The notes under the pieces are model-generated. The model did no database searches and had not been told where the DNA came from. It saw only the letters and a list, made by a program, of their open reading frames with translations. A stretch of 64,000 nt of DNA. Source: Conexibacter sp. S30A1. GTDB taxonomy: Bacteria; Actinomycetota; Thermoleophilia; Solirubrobacterales; Solirubrobacteraceae. The position numbers were made by a program, and so were the translations under genes. Shown one piece after another: positions 60,156 through 64,000 of the stretch. Positions within the stretch are counted from its first letter, which is position 1; every line of letters begins with the position of its first letter. The DNA lies in the NCBI RefSeq assembly GCF_023330665.1, contig NZ_CP097127.1, positions 2,046,001-2,110,000 of the forward strand, written 5' to 3'.

Positions 60156-61120
60156 GCGGCTTTCTGCTCAGACGCACGCTGCAGGCGGCCGCCGTCCTCG
60201 TCGGCGTGACGCTCGTGGTCTTCGTGCTCGAGCACCTCACCCCCGGGAGCCTCGCCCACGCGATCCTCGGCCCGCGCGCAAGCCGCAGCGCGATCAGTGC
60301 CTTCAACTCCGCCAACGGCCTTGACCACCCGCTCCCGGTCCAGTACCTGGACTTCCTCTGGCGCCTTTTGCACGGCAACCTCGGCTACTCCTACCGGCTC
60401 AACCGCAGCGTCGCCTCGCTGGTCATCTCCCAGGCCCCCAACGACCTGATCCTCGTCGGCCTGGGGCTGCTGCTAGCGCTCGCGATCGCGCTGCCGCTCG
60501 GAATCCTGCAGGCCGTAAGGCGCGGCGGTGTGATCGACGAGCTCACCGGGGCCACGACGCTCACGCTCTACGCGATGCCCTCCTACTGGCTGGCGCTGCT
60601 GTTGATCGCGGGGCTGAGCATCAGCGCGCACCTGCTGCCGGCCGAGGCTGGCCAGAGCAGCGGGCCGCTCGGCCTGCTCGCTGACCCCCTCGGGCTCGTC
60701 CTGCCGGTGCTGACCCTGACGCTGATCAACGTCGCCTGGTTCAGCCGCTACACGCGCGCAGCGGTGATCGAGACGCTCGCCCAGGAGTATGTCCGCCTGG
60801 CACGGGCCAAGGGCCTGCCCGAGCGGCTGGTGCTGACCCGCCACGTGCTGCGCAACTCGCTGCTCACGGTCGTCACGCTGGTCGGCATGGCCGTGCCGAT
60901 GCTGCTGACCTCTGGCCTGGTCGTCGAATACGTTTTCAACATCCCCGGCGTCGGCCTGAGCTACTACACCGCCGCCGCCAACGCCGACTACCCCGTGGAG
61001 CTCGGTGTGACGGTCGTGGTCGCGCTCCTAACGGTGCTCGGAAGCCTCGCCGCGGACCTCGCCTACGCGCTGCTTGACCCGCGCATCGGCACGCTTTCAG
61101 CCGACGGACCAACGCCGTGA
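60152..61120 (+). CDS. ABC importer permease, DppB type (TPP-controlled operon)
   Basis: 322 aa from GTG 60152 (VSGFLLRRTLQAAAVLVGVTL). Six membrane segments and the EAA loop EYVRLARAKGLPERLVLTRH are as in DppB, and the ending YALLDPRIGTL matches the family. It is coupled by GTGA overlaps on both sides, to the binding protein and to the DppC-like gene. It is paralogous to the permease at 13801-14751. Confidence 0.92.
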   Translation: MSGFLLRRTLQAAAVLVGVTLVVFVLEHLTPGSLAHAILGPRASRSAISAFNSANGLDHPLPVQYLDFLWRLLHGNLGYSYRLNRSVASLVISQAPNDLILVGLGLLLALAIALPLGILQAVRRGGVIDELTGATTLTLYAMPSYWLALLLIAGLSISAHLLPAEAGQSSGPLGLLADPLGLVLPVLTLTLINVAWFSRYTRAAVIETLAQEYVRLARAKGLPERLVLTRHVLRNSLLTVVTLVGMAVPMLLTSGLVVEYVFNIPGVGLSYYTAAANADYPVELGVTVVVALLTVLGSLAADLAYALLDPRIGTLSADGPTP

Positions 61121-62055
61121 GCGGCGCGCTCAAGGGCCGGCGCGCCGGTGTCGCGGGCCTCGTCACGCTCGTCACGCTGGCCGCCTTCTGCTTCATCGGC
61201 CCGCTGCTTTACCACACCGACCAGACCCAGGCCAACGTCGCGCTCACCAACATGGCACCCAGCGCCGCGCACCCGCTCGGCACCGACGCCAACGGCTACG
61301 ACGTGCTCGGCCGGCTGATGGCGGGAGGCCAAATCTCGCTCGAGATCGGCCTCGCGGTGGGGATCCTCGCCACCGCGCTCGGCGCCGCCTGGGGCGCGTT
61401 GGCAGGCCTGACGGGCGGCGCACTGGACGCGCTGATGATGCGCGTCGTCGACACCCTGCTGGCGCTGCCGGCGATCTTCGTACTGATCTACCTGGCCACC
61501 GTCGTGCAGCCGACCGTGCCGCTGCTGATCGGCGTGATCGCCCTGCTCTCCTGGCTGGCGCCGGCACGCCTCATCCGCAGCCAGACGCTCAGCCTGCGCA
61601 CGCGCGAGTTCGTCACCGCCGCCCGCGCCGCGGGCTCCGGCCAGGCGCGCACGATCACCCGCCACATCCTCCCCAACGCCGCCGGTACGCTGGTCGTCGC
61701 CGCCACCTTCCAGGTTGCCGACGCGATCCTGATCCTCGCGACGCTCAGCTTCCTGGGCTTCGGCCCCGCGCCACCGACCGCGACCTGGGGCGGGATGCTC
61801 TACCAGGGCACCTCCTACCTGCTGGACGGCTACTGGTGGGAGGTCTACCCGGCGGGGCTCATGATCGTCTTGACCGTGCTCGCGCTGAACCTGGTCGGCG
61901 AGCGGTTGCGCGAGTCGCTCGACGGCCCGCCAGGCCGCGCTCAGCGCAGCTCGGACTCGGGCAGGTCCGCAGGCGCGGAGACCGTTTCCGGCGTCCCTGG
62001 TTCCGGATCCTCCCAGGCGGCGAAGACCTCGCCGTCACGCGGCTCATGGCTGTGA
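61117..62055 (+). CDS. ABC importer permease, DppC type (TPP-controlled operon)
   Basis: 312 aa from GTG 61117 (VSGALKGRRAGVAGLVTLVT). The periplasmic signature LGTDANGYDVLGRLMAGGQI and the loop VTAARAAGSGQARTITRHIL are family features. A hydrophilic C-terminal tail of about 45 residues (after RESLDG) extends beyond the usual end and overlaps the convergent cupin gene by 115 bp; the real function of that tail is doubtful. No ATPase gene follows, which is unusual for this family. Confidence 0.9.
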   Translation: MSGALKGRRAGVAGLVTLVTLAAFCFIGPLLYHTDQTQANVALTNMAPSAAHPLGTDANGYDVLGRLMAGGQISLEIGLAVGILATALGAAWGALAGLTGGALDALMMRVVDTLLALPAIFVLIYLATVVQPTVPLLIGVIALLSWLAPARLIRSQTLSLRTREFVTAARAAGSGQARTITRHILPNAAGTLVVAATFQVADAILILATLSFLGFGPAPPTATWGGMLYQGTSYLLDGYWWEVYPAGLMIVLTVLALNLVGERLRESLDGPPGRAQRSSDSGRSAGAETVSGVPGSGSSQAAKTSPSRGSWL

Positions 62056-62383
62056 CCGGTGTGGCCGCCGAGCGCCAGCAGCGACAGCGGCGAGCGGTGG
62101 CGGTTGACGAGCTGGCGGCGCGTGCTGGGGGCCACACGCACAACCTCGCCGACCGTGAACTCGCGGGCTTCGCCTTCGACGATTAACGTCAGCGTGCCCG
62201 ACAGCACCAGGTAGACCTCCTCCTGGTGTTTGTGGCGGTGGATCCGGCCCCGCTGACCGGGGGCCAGCACCATCTGGTTGATGCCGAAGGAAACGACGCC
62301 GAGCGGGTCGCGCAGGCGGTTGAAGCGCTCCGCCGGCGCGTCCTGCAGGCGTGCGCTCGTGACGGCCTCGTGCTGGTCGCTCA

Positions 62384-62384
<1 letters not shown>
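61941..62384 (-). CDS. Cupin-domain protein
   Basis: 147 aa from ATG 62384 (MSDQHEAVTSARLQDAPAER). A single cupin barrel with motif 1 IHRHKHQEEVYLVLSGTLTL (His-His-Glu) and motif 2 VGEVVRVAPSTRRQLVNRH. The metal-binding set is present, so an enzyme or sensor role is possible. It overlaps the citrate synthase stop by one base (TGATG), indicating coupling downstream of gltA, and its 3' end overlaps the convergent permease by 115 bp. Confidence 0.85.
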
Positions 62385-63715
<1,331 letters not shown>

Positions 63716-63784
63716 GGCGATCCTCTCAAGCTCATTCTCTGGTGTCTACCCAGCCCACCCTCAGCGTGGAGGTTAGTACCAGGC

Positions 63785-64000
63785 TCACTCCGAGGTCGCG
63801 CCTTCGCCCCGCTCGCCCGCGGGCCCACCCTCATAACGGCTCTCGGTCGCAGCCCGCTGCCCCTGGTAGTGGCTGCCCAGCCCAGGGCTGCCGTAGGGCC
63901 TAAGCGCCGGGCGGTCAAGCGTCATGAACGACAGCTGCGCGATCGGCAGCCCAGGGTAGAGACGGATCGGCACGCGGGTCAGGTTGCCCAGCTCGAGCGT
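63785..64000 (-). CDS. dcd: dCTP deaminase, C-terminal part (cut by the window edge)
   Basis: The last 71 codons are present; the 5' end lies beyond 64000. ELGNLTRVPIRLYPGLPIAQ, LSFMTLDRPALRPYGSPGLG and SHYQGQRAATESRY match the C-terminal core of Dcd, which converts dCTP to dUTP (or dUMP in the bifunctional group). The trailing RYEGGPAGERGEGATSE is a variable tail. Confidence 0.9.
   Translation of the reverse strand, partial: TLELGNLTRVPIRLYPGLPIAQLSFMTLDRPALRPYGSPGLGSHYQGQRAATESRYEGGPAGERGEGATSE

Overview
The window is 64 kb of high-GC, densely packed bacterial chromosome, read as actinobacterial and most plausibly class Thermoleophilia (Solirubrobacterales-like). The grounds are a NucS/EndoMS mismatch endonuclease, a fused E2-E1 2-oxoglutarate decarboxylase/dehydrogenase, frequent GTG starts and many 1-8 bp gene overlaps. 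This placement is inferred from gene content; no rRNA or other phylogenetic marker was used. No tRNA, rRNA, CRISPR array, IS transposase or prophage was seen.

Layout. 0-8 kb: TypA GTPase, a secreted coiled-coil NlpC/P60 peptidoglycan hydrolase, aconitase, an M42 peptidase and a dienelactone hydrolase. 8-21 kb: a polytopic membrane protein, a HAD phosphatase, then a complete family-5 (Dpp/Opp-type) ABC importer on the minus strand (fused DppD-DppF ATPase, DppC, DppB, substrate-binding protein), a second paralogous binding protein, and EttA. 21-29 kb: a second NlpC/P60 protein, a J-domain/TPR protein, GroES, a RibD-C-like reductase coupled to a divergent DHPS-like protein, an MMPL exporter and an ArsB/NhaD-like transporter. 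29-35 kb is a worn accessory zone: an alpha/beta hydrolase with an amber codon, a cupin gene with an opal codon, a frameshifted acetyltransferase joined to a P-loop kinase, a broken 5' nucS copy, a vapBC toxin-antitoxin pair, intact nucS, a crotonase, YjbQ, and a VOC protein with a triplicated octapeptide. 36-37.4 kb holds a retron: a 170-nt msr-msd-like RNA bounded by a perfect 13-bp inverted repeat, followed 14 nt later by a retron-type reverse transcriptase. 37-50 kb: GNAT protein, APC permease, coiled-coil transglycosylase, the E2-E1 fusion, a TetR/membrane-protein group with tandem operators, NUDIX and MBL hydrolases. 50-58 kb: UbiB-like kinase, pyruvate kinase, M29 aminopeptidase, an NTF2-MBL fusion, a YgjP-like metalloprotease, a kinase and small unknown proteins. 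58-64 kb: a TPP riboswitch controlling a second Dpp/Opp-type importer that has no ATPase gene, a cupin, citrate synthase and the 3' part of dCTP deaminase.

How the genes fit together. Aconitase, citrate synthase, the 2-oxoglutarate enzyme and pyruvate kinase form a central-carbon core. Three cell-wall hydrolases share domains in different combinations. The two family-5 importers are clearly paralogous, and the ATPase-less, TPP-controlled one may borrow the fused ATPase encoded at 10.7 kb.

The strongest candidates for new biology are the solo retron with altered signature motifs (35.9-37.4 kb), the TPP-riboswitch-controlled Opp-type importer (58.2-62.1 kb), and a 109-bp nested palindrome present twice, both times between convergent genes, with differences between copies that keep the outer stem paired as RNA.
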